Source: Phycisphaerae bacterium (GTDB taxonomy: Bacteria > Planctomycetota > Phycisphaerae > UBA1845 > PWPN01). From it: 36,860 nt of DNA. The DNA lies in contig JAGNEZ010000060.1 in the NCBI GenBank assembly GCA_018003015.1, positions 1 through 36,860 of the forward strand, in the 5' to 3' direction. Both the position numbers and the translations under genes were made by a program. Shown piece after piece: positions 8,329-16,408 of this stretch (position 1 is its first letter; each line of letters starts with the position of its first letter). A model generated the notes under the pieces. The model searched no databases. It was given only the letters and a program-made list of their open reading frames with translations, and was not told the origin of the DNA.

Positions 8329-8358
8329 ACTATAGCATTGGAGCATAACTTGCGTCAA
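8329..8358 (-). promoter_or_regulatory. Sigma-70-type promoter of the feoAB operon
   Basis: On the minus strand TTGACG (8358-8353) and TATAGT (8334-8329) are separated by 18 bases. The predicted start is near 8322, about 90 bases before feoA. It lies between the end of the HU gene and the palindrome. Confidence 0.6.
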
Positions 8359-8389
8359 GAGGGGACTTTGCCTGTTCCTGCCCCAAAGG

Positions 8390-8743
8390 TCAGGACAGCG
8401 GGGGCTGGGCGGGGGGAGACGGCTGCCGGCGGACAGGCGCCCCGGAAGCAGTCTGCGGCGGATTGGAAAGCCGCAACTTCATGAGTCGTCCGACCTTAAA
8501 CTTCACGGTGCGCTTGGCCGAAACGGAGACACGCTCCAAGGTCTTTGGATTCTGGGCGGTGCGGGCGGCACGCATCTTGCTCTCAAAAACACCGAAGTCG
8601 CGAAACTCCAAGCGGTTGCCCTGACTGAGCTCATCAATGACTTCATCCAGGAAGCTCTGAATAATGCGTTTGACAACCACGCGTTTGTGGGAAGACTTCT
8701 CCGCGATGCGGTCGATCAGTTCTTTCTTGGTGATCGTCTGCAT
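8390..8743 (-). CDS. HU/IHF family DNA-binding protein
   Basis: A 117-residue histone-like DNA-bending protein. The N-terminal half (KKELIDRIAEK, then FLDEVIDELSQG) is the HU dimer core; LEFRDFGVFE (45-54) and the NPKT-containing arm (65-68) match the DNA-binding beta arm, ending in VKFKVGRLMK. ATG 8743 is chosen because GAGG lies a few bases upstream and homology begins at MQTITKKEL; a longer in-frame start would add 13 unrelated residues. After the core there is a Pro/Gln/Ser-rich tail of about 25 residues (from around 93) not usual in HU. Whether it is HU, an IHF subunit or a phylum-specific version cannot be decided here. Confidence 0.93.
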   Translation of the reverse strand: MQTITKKELIDRIAEKSSHKRVVVKRIIQSFLDEVIDELSQGNRLEFRDFGVFESKMRAARTAQNPKTLERVSVSAKRTVKFKVGRLMKLRLSNPPQTASGAPVRRQPSPPAQPPLS

Positions 8744-8793
8744 ATCACGCCTCGATGCAAGCGACATTGATTTGTCGGTCACGCACGCAAGTT

Positions 8794-8822
8794 ATCTTAT
8801 AGCAATGGTTTTCGGCGATCAA
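8794..8822 (-). promoter_or_regulatory. Probable promoter of the HU-family gene
   Basis: On the minus strand TTGATC (8822-8817) and TAAGAT (8799-8794) are separated by 17 bases. The predicted start is about 44 bases upstream of ATG 8743, leaving a short leader with a GAGG ribosome-binding site. Confidence 0.45.
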
Positions 8823-8999
8823 GCCCCCTCCAACGTGAATTTTTCCGGGTTCTTTTCACAATCCCTCGGGCGATTCTTCTCCCGCGTCACATGATGGCAA
8901 GATCAGTTACGGCAATGATTTACGCCGAGAAGCGTCCAATGGGACGGCTCCAGTCCTTGTAAGTATCTATTATATAAGCATTTATGTGAGTTCGAGAGG

Positions 9000-9668
9000 C
9001 TAGAGGGCGCGGCTGACAAGGTGTGTGACGACACCTTGGATGGAAAAGTCCTGCGTTTCGTCGATGACCATGGGAGGCGTGTCGGGGTTGTCGCCCCGAA
9101 GGATCACGAATTGCGAGGAGGAGCGGCGTTCGACGGACACGCGCTTGAGCGTGGGGTTGCCGTCGACCAGGCACGCGCAGATTCGGCCCTGGATGTGCTC
9201 GGGTCTCACGCCGGGTCGGTACTCGACGAGGACCAGATCGCCAGGTTTGAGGGTTGGCTCCATCGAGTCGAAGTTGAGGCGGAGGCAGTATCGGTTGGGG
9301 CTCCACAGGTGGCGAAGTACGGGGAACATCTCGGTCTGTTCCTGACTCTGAGTCGGAGGTCCGGCCGGGATGGTGCCGAACAAGGGGAGATCGACGGTGT
9401 CAAGCGGCTGGGGTGTATCGTGGTCCGCGCTCTCCCCGATGAGCACTGCAGGTGGGACATCCAGGGCCAGGGCAATGGCTTTCAGGGAGGAGGGTGAGGG
9501 GTTGCGGCGGCCGCGCTCGATCTCGCTGAGAAAGCCCTGGTTGACCTTGGCTTGCCGGGCGAGGGCGGTCTGATTCAGGCCGATTCTCTCACGATAGAAC
9601 CGAATCCGCTGACCGATGTGGCCGCGAAACGCCGCCGGCTCATGGTACTTGGCCGTCATGTGAGGCAT
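9000..9668 (-). CDS. LexA-like XRE-family repressor with S24 self-cleaving peptidase domain
   Basis: A 222-residue transcriptional repressor. Residues about 17-70 form an XRE/Cro helix-turn-helix (LNQTALARQAKVNQGFLSEI, then ERGRRNPSP). The C-terminal half is a LexA/UmuD/CI-type S24 peptidase: possible cleavage site Ala102-Gly103 in GTIPAGPP, nucleophile Ser135 in FDSMEPTLKPGD and catalytic Lys175 in NPTLKRVS. Such proteins cleave themselves when RecA filaments form, so it may be an SOS or stress switch; it resembles phage CI-type repressors more than canonical LexA, whose HTH is of a different class. No phage genes surround it. ATG 9668 has only a weak AGG upstream; a promoter-like pair overlapping this codon hints that ATG 9659 is the true start. 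Confidence 0.88.
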   Translation of the reverse strand: MPHMTAKYHEPAAFRGHIGQRIRFYRERIGLNQTALARQAKVNQGFLSEIERGRRNPSPSSLKAIALALDVPPAVLIGESADHDTPQPLDTVDLPLFGTIPAGPPTQSQEQTEMFPVLRHLWSPNRYCLRLNFDSMEPTLKPGDLVLVEYRPGVRPEHIQGRICACLVDGNPTLKRVSVERRSSSQFVILRGDNPDTPPMVIDETQDFSIQGVVTHLVSRAL

Positions 9669-9695
9669 TATGAGAACCTGAGCGGTTTCAGTAAA
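9667..9695 (-). promoter_or_regulatory. Possible promoter overlapping the repressor start codon
   Basis: On the minus strand TTTACT (9695-9690) and CATAAT (9672-9667) are 17 bases apart. The -10 overlaps ATG 9668, and a start about seven bases later would fall at ATG 9659, giving a leaderless mRNA. Confidence 0.4.
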
Positions 9696-9861
9696 GAACG
9701 TATTCCCGAGTGGTGATGGGGAACGCCGCAGCGAGCCAACTGAAGGAGAGGGGGGCGAGGTTCAACTGCTTGCCTGGTTGTGCCTGGTGAGCCGTGCGGG
9801 GCGTGGTCGGCGAGCTCGCAGCGTGAGCGGGCCGAAGACCGTCGAATGGTGTTATGGCCTC

Positions 9862-10335
9862 CTATCGCTTGGCCATCGCCATGATGCGCGACTTGACAGA
9901 TCCAATGAGAGTGACTCGCAGTCCAAAATTCTCGCCTACCTTGACGGCCTGGCCGCGCCCGATGCACTTGTTGTTGATCATCAGGTCGAGCTCGGTGTCG
10001 GCGGGTTTCTCGAATTCGATGATGGCTCCCGTGGTCAGACTGACGATCTCCGAAAGAGGCATGCTTCGTTCGGCGAGTTGGACGATCACGGGCACGTGGA
10101 GCTTGAGTACCCTGGAGACGTTGGCTCTGTGGGGCGTGCCTGCGGATGCTCCGTTTTCAGGGATGTCTGCTCGGCGTGGCCCTGGCGGAGCGGCTGCTGA
10201 TGGAGCGGGGGCCATTCCGGCCAAGGGATCGGAGCCGTCGGCAGGCTGGTCGCCCAGGATGTCCGCGACCGCTTGATCGGCAAGCGAGTTCACCTCGGCG
10301 AGCAGGGCGTCGATATCCTCTTGCGTCTCGGGCAT
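9862..10335 (-). CDS. FliN/FliM C-terminal (SpoA) domain protein, flagellar switch-like
   Basis: A 157-residue protein with a FliN-like layout. The N-terminal QEDIDALLAEV resembles the EIDALL-type tip of FliM/FliN. A Pro/Ala-rich linker follows (about residues 35-65), then the SpoA domain from VLKLHVPVIVQLAE through LSLTTGAIIEFEK-like sequence to GENFGLRVTLIGS. FliN forms the C-ring of the flagellar motor or, in type III secretion, the sorting platform. ATG 10335 is chosen because the family N-terminus begins there; ATG 10383 would add 16 residues and has a GGGGG upstream. It lies 123 bases after fabF in the same direction, with no other flagellar gene in the window. Confidence 0.82.
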   Translation of the reverse strand: MPETQEDIDALLAEVNSLADQAVADILGDQPADGSDPLAGMAPAPSAAAPPGPRRADIPENGASAGTPHRANVSRVLKLHVPVIVQLAERSMPLSEIVSLTTGAIIEFEKPADTELDLMINNKCIGRGQAVKVGENFGLRVTLIGSVKSRIMAMAKR

Positions 10336-10458
10336 GCTGCATCCGGCCGTCGGCTCCTCCCGCCCCCCAACGCCAGTGGCCATACCCCCAGCGCCGGGCG
10401 GTGCGCGAGCGCAACGCTTTCTTCTATGTTATCGGCCGATCCGGTCGCTCGCTTTACT

Positions 10459-11700
10459 TCAGGTGAGGGCTCCGACGATCAGGCAGGCGTTGTGCCCACC
10501 GAAACCGAAGGAGTTGCTCATGACTCGCTTCAGTTTCTTGTTTCGGGCGACCTTAGGCACGTAGTCGAGATCGCATCCCTCGTCGGGATGGTCGAGGTTG
10601 AGGGTGGGGGGGAGGATGCCGCTGCGGATGGCCTGGACGCAGGCGATGAGCTCAACGCCGCCGCTGGCCCCGAGAAGGTGGCCGGTTGCGGATTTCGTGC
10701 TGCTGACCGGTACGTGCATGGATGCATTACCGAGGACCTGTTTGATGGCTTTGGTTTCAGCGAGATCGCCCAGCGGCGTGCTGGTGCCGTGGGCATTGAT
10801 GTAGTCAAGTTGCTCGGCGGCGATGCCGGCGTCGGCCAGGCATCGGCGCATGGCGAGCGCTGGGCCGTTGCCGGTTTCGTCAGGCTGGGTGATGTGTCCA
10901 CCATCGGTGCTCGCGCCGAAACCCAGGATCTCGGCGTAGATTCGGGCCGATCGCTTGCGGGCGTGTTCGTATTCCTCGAAGACGAGGATGCCCGATCCCT
11001 CGCTGATGATGAAGCCGTCGCGGTCCTTGTCCCAGGGGCGACTGGCCTGTTCGGGGGCGTCGTTTCGGGTGCTGAGGGCGTGCATGGCGTTGAAGGCTGC
11101 GACGCCGAGTTCGGTGACCGCCGCCTCGCTCCCCCCGCAGATGACCACATCGACGTCGCCGCGCTGGATGCACAGGAAGGCATCGCCCATGGCGTGAGAG
11201 GCGGAAGCGCAGGCCGTGACCGCGGAAGTGGTGGGTCCGTGGATGCCAAAATGGATGGCCACGTTACCCGTTCCCGCATTGACCATCAGCTTGGGGATCG
11301 TGAATGCCGAGATCCGTTCGGGTCCTTTGTTGAGCAGGCGAAGGTACTGCTCCTGGAGCTCCTGGATACCGCCAATGCCGGAGCCGATCATGACGCCGAT
11401 GCGCTGGCGGTCCTCCTTTTCCATTTCCAGATGGCTGTCCTTGACTGCATCAATCGAGGCGGCGAGGGCGTACTGGGCAAAGGGGTCGAGGCGTTTGATG
11501 AGTTTGCCTTCGATCCAGCGGGTGGGGTTGAACTCGCGGCATTCTCCGGCGATGCGAGATTCGTAGCGTGAGGCGTCGAAGCGCGTGAGAGGTCCGATGC
11601 CTGAGCGGCCGGAGACGAGGCCGTCCCAGAATTCGGCGACCGTGCAGCCGAGAGGCGTGATTGCTCCCATACCCGTGATGACAACGCGTCGCTTGGCCAT
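10459..11700 (-). CDS. fabF: 3-oxoacyl-ACP synthase II (KAS II)
   Basis: A 413-residue condensing enzyme that elongates acyl-ACP with malonyl-ACP. The Cys-His-His triad is intact: C164 in TACASASHA, H304 in NAHGTSTPLGD and H341 in SATGHLLGASG. The length is normal and the start MAKRRVVITGMG is typical. GGGAGAAGGGA precedes ATG 11700. It is the last fatty-acid gene of the operon, 230 bases after acpP with a strong hairpin between them. Confidence 0.97.
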   Translation of the reverse strand: MAKRRVVITGMGAITPLGCTVAEFWDGLVSGRSGIGPLTRFDASRYESRIAGECREFNPTRWIEGKLIKRLDPFAQYALAASIDAVKDSHLEMEKEDRQRIGVMIGSGIGGIQELQEQYLRLLNKGPERISAFTIPKLMVNAGTGNVAIHFGIHGPTTSAVTACASASHAMGDAFLCIQRGDVDVVICGGSEAAVTELGVAAFNAMHALSTRNDAPEQASRPWDKDRDGFIISEGSGILVFEEYEHARKRSARIYAEILGFGASTDGGHITQPDETGNGPALAMRRCLADAGIAAEQLDYINAHGTSTPLGDLAETKAIKQVLGNASMHVPVSSTKSATGHLLGASGGVELIACVQAIRSGILPPTLNLDHPDEGCDLDYVPKVARNKKLKRVMSNSFGFGGHNACLIVGALT

Positions 11701-11826
11701 GCAATCCCTTCTCCCCGATGGCCCGGTTTCGTGCGCGAGCCGAAGCGTCGGGAGACGCCCATCCGTTCTTTCCGGCGTTGCTCCGGGGCGAGTTGCGCCG
11801 CGGGGTCGGTTTTACGTTCCATTACA

Positions 11827-11860
11827 CTGCCGCCGGGCCGACTGATCGACCCGGCGGCAG
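11827..11860. promoter_or_regulatory. 11-bp intercistronic hairpin between acpP and fabF
   Basis: Perfect inverted repeat CTGCCGCCGGG (11827-11837) and CCCGGCGGCAG (11850-11860) with a 12-base loop. A second short hairpin (CGGCCC 11911-11916, GGGCCG 11920-11925) lies right after the acpP stop. Neither is followed by a T run. They may partly terminate transcription or protect the acpP mRNA, which would help make more ACP than KAS II. Confidence 0.5.
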
Positions 11861-11930
11861 CGCCAGTCTGGATTCCGTCTCTCGACGGTCGTGACCTGAC
11901 CCGCACGAGACGGCCCGGCGGGCCGGCCGA

Positions 11931-12179
11931 TCACTTGTTGTTCAGATGGGCGGCGATATAATCAATCGCCTGTCCCACGGTCTTGATCTTCTCCGCTTCC
12001 TCGTCGGGAATACTCATGTCGAAGTTGTCCTCCAACTCCATGACGAGCTCGACGATGTCCAGCGAGTCGGCGTTGAGATCGTTGATGAACGAGGTTTCCC
12101 GGGTGATCTCGGCCTTGTTGATCACCATCTGCTGGCTGACGATCGAGAAGACCTTATCTTCAATTTCCTCAGCGGTCAC
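11931..12179 (-). CDS. acpP: Acyl carrier protein
   Basis: An 82-residue ACP that carries growing acyl chains on phosphopantetheine attached to Ser39 in the DSLD motif ([11 protein letters not shown]). It is acidic, of the usual length, with helix III ending [12 protein letters not shown]. The start is GTG 12179, with GGAGG eight bases upstream; the only nearby ATG upstream is followed at once by a stop. It lies between fabG and fabF as in many bacteria. Confidence 0.97.
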   Translation of the reverse strand: MTAEEIEDKVFSIVSQQMVINKAEITRETSFINDLNADSLDIVELVMELEDNFDMSIPDEEAEKIKTVGQAIDYIAAHLNNK

Positions 12180-12226
12180 TACATATCCTCCTCTGTTGAT
12201 CGCTTGGTTTCTTGGCCAATCCGACT

Positions 12227-12255
12227 ATTGTATTCGGGCGTCCCCGAGGTGCACA
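12227..12255 (-). promoter_or_regulatory. Possible internal promoter for acpP
   Basis: On the minus strand a good -10, TACAAT (12232-12227), with a poor -35, TGTGCA (12255-12250), 17 bases apart, in the 102-base fabG-acpP gap. It could give extra ACP transcript. Confidence 0.35.
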
Positions 12256-12281
12256 GAGACCGCCGGGGCGCACAAGAGTCA

Positions 12282-13028
12282 CTACATACTGAGCCCGCCG
12301 TCAACCGCCAGCACCTGGCCGGTGATGTACTTGGCCGCAGGCGAGGCGAGGAATGCCACCGCCGCGGCGATGTCCTCGGGTTCGCCGAACTGCTGGCAGG
12401 GGATGAGCACTTTAACGCCATCCTTGATCTTGCTGGGCAGTACGTCGGTCATGTCCGTGGTGATGAAGCCCGGTGCGACCGCGTTGCAGGTGATGTTCCG
12501 CCGGGCGAGTTCCTTGGCGACGGTCTTGCTGAAGCCGATCACGCCGGCTTTGCTGGCCGCGTAGTTGCATTGGCCGACATTTCCCATGATTCCGGACACG
12601 CTGCTGATGTTGATGATTCGCCCGTACCGGCAGCGGACCATATGCTTGGCCACGGCCCGTGTCATCCAGAACACCGATCGAAGGTTGGTGTTGATGACTT
12701 CGTCGAACTGGGTGTCGTCCATGTTCATCATCAGACCGTCACGAGTGATGCCGGCGTTGTTGACCAGGATGTCGACTCGGCCGAACTCCTCGGCGATCCG
12801 GTCGATCGCTCGGTCGATGGCTTGACGATTGGTGACATCGAGGGTGCGGGGAAGGACCCTGCCTGGGAGCTCCTTCTTGACTGCCTCGTCGGCCAGGTCC
12901 GCGAGCTTGCCTTCATCGCGGGCGACAGCCAGGACGGTCGCCGACTTGGCGGCGAGCGCCAGGCAGATGGCTCGCCCGATTCCCCGGCTGCCGCCGGTGA
13001 CGATCGCAACCTGGTCGGCCATGGACAT
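12282..13028 (-). CDS. fabG: 3-oxoacyl-ACP reductase
   Basis: A 248-residue short-chain dehydrogenase that reduces 3-oxoacyl-ACP with NADPH. The cofactor loop is TGGSRGIG (11-18), the NNAG motif follows ILV, and the catalytic triad is S143, Y156, K160 (in GQCNYAASKAG). It ends ITGQVLAVDGGLSM, typical of FabG. ATG 13028 is chosen because GAGG lies nine bases upstream and overlaps the fabD stop; a TTG at 13043 and an ATG at 13022 are alternatives. Confidence 0.96.
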   Translation of the reverse strand: MSMADQVAIVTGGSRGIGRAICLALAAKSATVLAVARDEGKLADLADEAVKKELPGRVLPRTLDVTNRQAIDRAIDRIAEEFGRVDILVNNAGITRDGLMMNMDDTQFDEVINTNLRSVFWMTRAVAKHMVRCRYGRIINISSVSGIMGNVGQCNYAASKAGVIGFSKTVAKELARRNITCNAVAPGFITTDMTDVLPSKIKDGVKVLIPCQQFGEPEDIAAAVAFLASPAAKYITGQVLAVDGGLSM

Positions 13029-13039
13029 GGGTTGGTTCC

Positions 13040-13972
13040 TCAACTTGCGTAGAACTCCTCGAGGCCCTCAACGGTGCTGACGTTCACCACCGGAGTACGG
13101 CGAGCAATTTTCTTCAGGAGGCCGGCCAATACGCGGCCGGGGCCCACTTCAATGAACCGCTCCACTCCTTCGTTCAAGAGCCGCTCGATCGAGGCCTGCC
13201 ACCGGACCGGGTGGGTCAGCTGGTCGGCCAACCATTGGCGAATAGTAACGGCATCACGGTGGTTTTCGCAATTGACGTTCGCGACTACTGGAAAAGCCGG
13301 CGTTTGGAACGGCGTGCGAGCCAGGACCTCAGCCAGGCCGTCGGCGGCCGGTTGCATGATCGGCGAGTGAAACGCGCCCGCCACCTTGAGGGGGATTGCT
13401 CGCCCGCCCGCCTGCTCGATCAGAGGGACGGCTGCCTCGCAAGCCGCCCTGGTGCCGGAGAGGACAATCTGGCCCGGGCAGTTGAAATTCGCCGGCACGA
13501 GGAGCCCTGCAGTGGCCGCTGACCGGCACACGGCCTCCACCTGGGTCGAGTCAAGGCCCAGAGCACTGACCATGCCGCTCGGCGTGGCAATGGCTGCGGC
13601 CTGCATGAGTTCTCCACGGCGTTGAACGAGCCGGAGTGCGTCATCGAAGGACACCGCCCCAGCCGCATACAGAGCCGTATACTCGCCAAGGCTCAGGCCG
13701 GCCATGGCAAGGGGGGGAGTCGCCCACTGACGGTTATTAGTCATCGCCTGCCAGATCGCGACGCTGGTAGTGAAGATGGCGGGTTGTTGGATATCCGTCT
13801 GTTCGAGTCGATCGGCCGGACCCTCGAAACAGAGGGCGCGCAGGTCGTAGCCCACGATTCGGGCCGCCCGCTCGAAGATCTCGGCCGCGGGTCTGGACCG
13901 TTCGGCGATGTCTTTGCCCATCCCGACGGACTGGGCGCCCTGGCCTGTGAATAGTACCGCTGTCCTGGCCAT
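13040..13972 (-). CDS. fabD: Malonyl-CoA:ACP transacylase
   Basis: A 310-residue transacylase that loads malonate onto ACP. The GQGAQ loop (10-14), nucleophile S94 in AGLSLGEYTAL and the catalytic His in AGAFHSPIM are all present. ATG 13972 is chosen because homology starts at MARTAVLFTGQGAQ; in-frame sequence upstream runs back into fabH. It starts 23 bases after fabH and is followed 11 bases later by fabG. Confidence 0.96.
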   Translation of the reverse strand: MARTAVLFTGQGAQSVGMGKDIAERSRPAAEIFERAARIVGYDLRALCFEGPADRLEQTDIQQPAIFTTSVAIWQAMTNNRQWATPPLAMAGLSLGEYTALYAAGAVSFDDALRLVQRRGELMQAAAIATPSGMVSALGLDSTQVEAVCRSAATAGLLVPANFNCPGQIVLSGTRAACEAAVPLIEQAGGRAIPLKVAGAFHSPIMQPAADGLAEVLARTPFQTPAFPVVANVNCENHRDAVTIRQWLADQLTHPVRWQASIERLLNEGVERFIEVGPGRVLAGLLKKIARRTPVVNVSTVEGLEEFYAS

Positions 13973-13995
13973 CCTTGCCGTTGCCTCGTTTAGGT

Positions 13996-14988
13996 CTAGA
14001 GCCTGATGAGTACTGTACCCCAGGTCAAGCCGCCGCCGAAGCCGGCCATCAACAGCCATTCGCCCTTGTGGATGCGGCCGTCCTGGACGGCTTCGGCAAG
14101 AGCGATGGGGATGGAGGCGGCCGACGTGTTACCATACCGGTCGATGTTCACGGCCACCTTGTCGGCGGGCAGGCCGAGCTTCTCAATAGCGGATTCGATG
14201 ATCCGAGCGTTGGACTGATGGGGGATGACCAGAGCGAGGTCGTTCATCTTGATTCCCGCTCGCTGGACTGCATCCCGGATCACCTCCTGCATTTTGGTGA
14301 CCGCGAACTTATAGACCTCCCGCCCGTTCATTTTCAGATAGTGGAGCCGATCCTCGACCGTCCTGAGCGAGGATGGCAGCCATGAACCTCCGGCGGGCAC
14401 GGTAATCAGTTCTGCGCCGCCGCCGTCGGCTCCCAGATGGAGATCATACACCCCGGTGACCTTGTCGTCAGCAGGGGCGAGTACGGCTGCCCCCGCGCCG
14501 TCGCCGAGCAGGATGCAGGTGCCGCGATCCTGGTAGTCGGTGACGCGGGACATCGTCTCGGCTCCGATGATGAGTGCCCGTTTGTAGGGGGACACGGTCA
14601 TCATGCCGACGGCCGTGCTAAAAGCGTAGATGAAGCCGCTGCAGGCCGCGGAGAGATCGAAGGCCGGGATGTGCCGGCAACCGAGCTGGTGCTGGAGGAA
14701 GCAAGCGGTCGCCGGGATTGGGTAGGCCGGCGTACAGGTTGCCAGGATGATGAGATCCAGGTCCTTGGGTTGGCATCCAGCCGCGGCGAGGGCCGCTCGG
14801 GAGGCCTGAAGGGCCATGGTCAAGGTGTTCTCGTCTTCCGCGCAGATTCGCCGCTCGCGGATTCCGGTACGCGTGGTGATCCACTCGTCCGACGTATCGA
14901 GGATCTTCTCGAAGTCGGCGTTGGTCATGATCCGGCCGGGTAAGGCGTGGCCCACGCCCAAGATGGTGAACGGCAGTCGCTTAGCCAT
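13996..14988 (-). CDS. fabH: 3-oxoacyl-ACP synthase III (KAS III)
   Basis: A 330-residue initiating condensing enzyme joining acetyl-CoA (or another acyl-CoA) to malonyl-ACP. The Cys-His-Asn triad is C116 in SAACSGFIYA, H257 in IPHQSNARI and N287 in YGNTSAAS. The length and both termini are typical of FabH. It starts 15 bases after plsX and lies in the usual order plsX-fabH-fabD-fabG. Confidence 0.96.
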   Translation of the reverse strand: MAKRLPFTILGVGHALPGRIMTNADFEKILDTSDEWITTRTGIRERRICAEDENTLTMALQASRAALAAAGCQPKDLDLIILATCTPAYPIPATACFLQHQLGCRHIPAFDLSAACSGFIYAFSTAVGMMTVSPYKRALIIGAETMSRVTDYQDRGTCILLGDGAGAAVLAPADDKVTGVYDLHLGADGGGAELITVPAGGSWLPSSLRTVEDRLHYLKMNGREVYKFAVTKMQEVIRDAVQRAGIKMNDLALVIPHQSNARIIESAIEKLGLPADKVAVNIDRYGNTSAASIPIALAEAVQDGRIHKGEWLLMAGFGGGLTWGTVLIRL

Positions 14989-15003
14989 AGGTTGGTTGAG
15001 AGC

Positions 15004-16023
15004 TCACTTGGTTGTCTGGTTGGCGGCCGACTCCTTGGCCAGTTCCTCGGCGATGACGGTGTTCAGATCGTTGTCGAGGTACTCCGTGGCGACTCGGACC
15101 GCATTTCGAATCGCGACGTGGTCGCTCCGTCCGTGGCAGATGATGCACGTCCCATCAACGCCGAGCAGGGGGGCGCCTCCGTATTCGGCATAGTCGTGGT
15201 TAGCCCACACGCGTTTCACCACGGGCTCGAAACTCTTGGCCAATTCAGGACTGGCCAAGGCGATTTCCTTGGCAATCGTCTTGAAGAGGCCTTCGGCCAG
15301 ACCTTCGATCAGCTTGAGAGTCACGTTTCCGACGAAGCCATCGCAGATGGCGACGTCGCAACCACCGCGGAACAGGTCACGGCCTTCGACGTTGCCGACG
15401 AAGTTGATGATCTTGCTCGTCCGCAGGCATTCGTGGGCCTGTTGGACGAGGGAGGTGCCTTTGACCTCCTCTTCGCCGACCGAGAGCAGGCCGACCCGGG
15501 GACGTTCGACCTTCAGCACGCACCGGGCATAGGCGCTGGCGGTGATGGCATATTCGAGCAGGTGATGCGGCTTGGGTGTCAGATTGGCCCCGGCATCGCA
15601 CAGTACGATGGGGCCGGTAAACGAGGGGATGACGACGGCGACGCCTGGGCGGGAAACGCCGGGCAGGAGCTTCATTCGAAGCTGGGTGGCGGCCGCGAAC
15701 GCCCCGGTGTTCCCCGCGCTGATCACCGCCTGGAGCTTGCCTTCGGCGGCCATCTTGACCATGCGGCAGATGGAGGAGTCCCTCTTCCCACGGACGGCCT
15801 CCACGGGGTGTTCGTTCATCTCGATGACTTGGGTGGTGTGGACGATCTCGACCTTGGATCTGGCGTGTGGGATCTCGGACCGCTCCAGCTCGGCTCGGAT
15901 CGCATGCTCGTCTCCTATGAGTACAAGCTGGTGGCCGTTGAGCGTGGGAACCGCCTCAAGCGCTCCGCGCACGATTTCTTTCGGGGCGTAGTCCCCGCCC
16001 ATCGCGTCAACGCCGATGTGCAT
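15004..16023 (-). CDS. plsX: Phosphate acyltransferase PlsX
   Basis: A 339-residue enzyme making acyl-phosphate from acyl-ACP for phospholipid synthesis, peripheral to the membrane. The N-terminal IGVDAMGGDYAPKEIVRGA is the family signature, and further conserved segments are ISAGNTGAF, CDAGAN and CDGFVGNV. It starts four bases after rpmF, so the two are surely co-transcribed. Confidence 0.97.
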   Translation of the reverse strand: MHIGVDAMGGDYAPKEIVRGALEAVPTLNGHQLVLIGDEHAIRAELERSEIPHARSKVEIVHTTQVIEMNEHPVEAVRGKRDSSICRMVKMAAEGKLQAVISAGNTGAFAAATQLRMKLLPGVSRPGVAVVIPSFTGPIVLCDAGANLTPKPHHLLEYAITASAYARCVLKVERPRVGLLSVGEEEVKGTSLVQQAHECLRTSKIINFVGNVEGRDLFRGGCDVAICDGFVGNVTLKLIEGLAEGLFKTIAKEIALASPELAKSFEPVVKRVWANHDYAEYGGAPLLGVDGTCIICHGRSDHVAIRNAVRVATEYLDNDLNTVIAEELAKESAANQTTK

Positions 16024-16027
16024 CGAC

Positions 16028-16213
16028 CTAACTCTCCTCGGTCTTCAGCGGCAGGGCCACCGTGCTACTCACGTAGCCGCAGTTCTCGCACGCCCCGTGA
16101 GGAAGCTTGGCCACGCCGCACTTGGGGCATGCGACCAGGTTAGGCCGGGCCAAGGCGTGGTGCGATCGACGGATCCTCTTACGGGCTTTTGATGTTCGGG
16201 CAACAGGTAACAT
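16028..16213 (-). CDS. rpmF: 50S ribosomal protein L32 (zinc-ribbon form)
   Basis: A 61-residue ribosomal protein. MLPVARTSKARKRIRRSHHA is the classical L32 start, followed by a zinc ribbon with C29, C32, C42 and C45. ATG 16213 is chosen by homology with AGGA just upstream; longer in-frame sequence is not L32-like. The usual partner yceD (DUF177) is absent. rpmF is the first gene of the fatty-acid operon. Confidence 0.96.
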   Translation of the reverse strand: MLPVARTSKARKRIRRSHHALARPNLVACPKCGVAKLPHGACENCGYVSSTVALPLKTEES

Positions 16214-16343
16214 AGGGCATCCTATTCGTGACTCAACACGTCCATCCGCTTCGTGACCAGCGGTCAGGGAACCGACGGCACGGACCACCTCGCCCTGCGA
16301 TCCAGAGATCGCTCCTCCCCAGGGCCAGCTCGCACATCAGCGA

Positions 16344-16394
16344 GAGAGGCTTGCATTCTCAGCCACTCCGGGCGGCCGCCGATGCAAGCCTCTC
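16344..16394. promoter_or_regulatory. Leader hairpin with perfect 13-bp stem upstream of rpmF
   Basis: GAGAGGCTTGCAT (16344-16356) and ATGCAAGCCTCTC (16382-16394) are perfect inverted repeats separated by 25 bases that contain a second self-complementary stretch (GGCGGCCGCC). It begins about eight bases after the predicted transcription start. No T run follows on either strand, so a simple terminator is unlikely. It may be a structured 5' UTR or a protein-binding operator. Confidence 0.55.
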
Positions 16395-16408
16395 CGTGTA
16401 AACCTCGT

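Noticed and set aside
14947-16143. Plus-strand ORF opposite plsX
   Set aside because: No start site or domain; plsX on the other strand is full length with its signature sequence.
16344-16394. Rho-independent terminator
   Set aside because: The stem is strong but no T run follows on either strand, and it lies just after a promoter.
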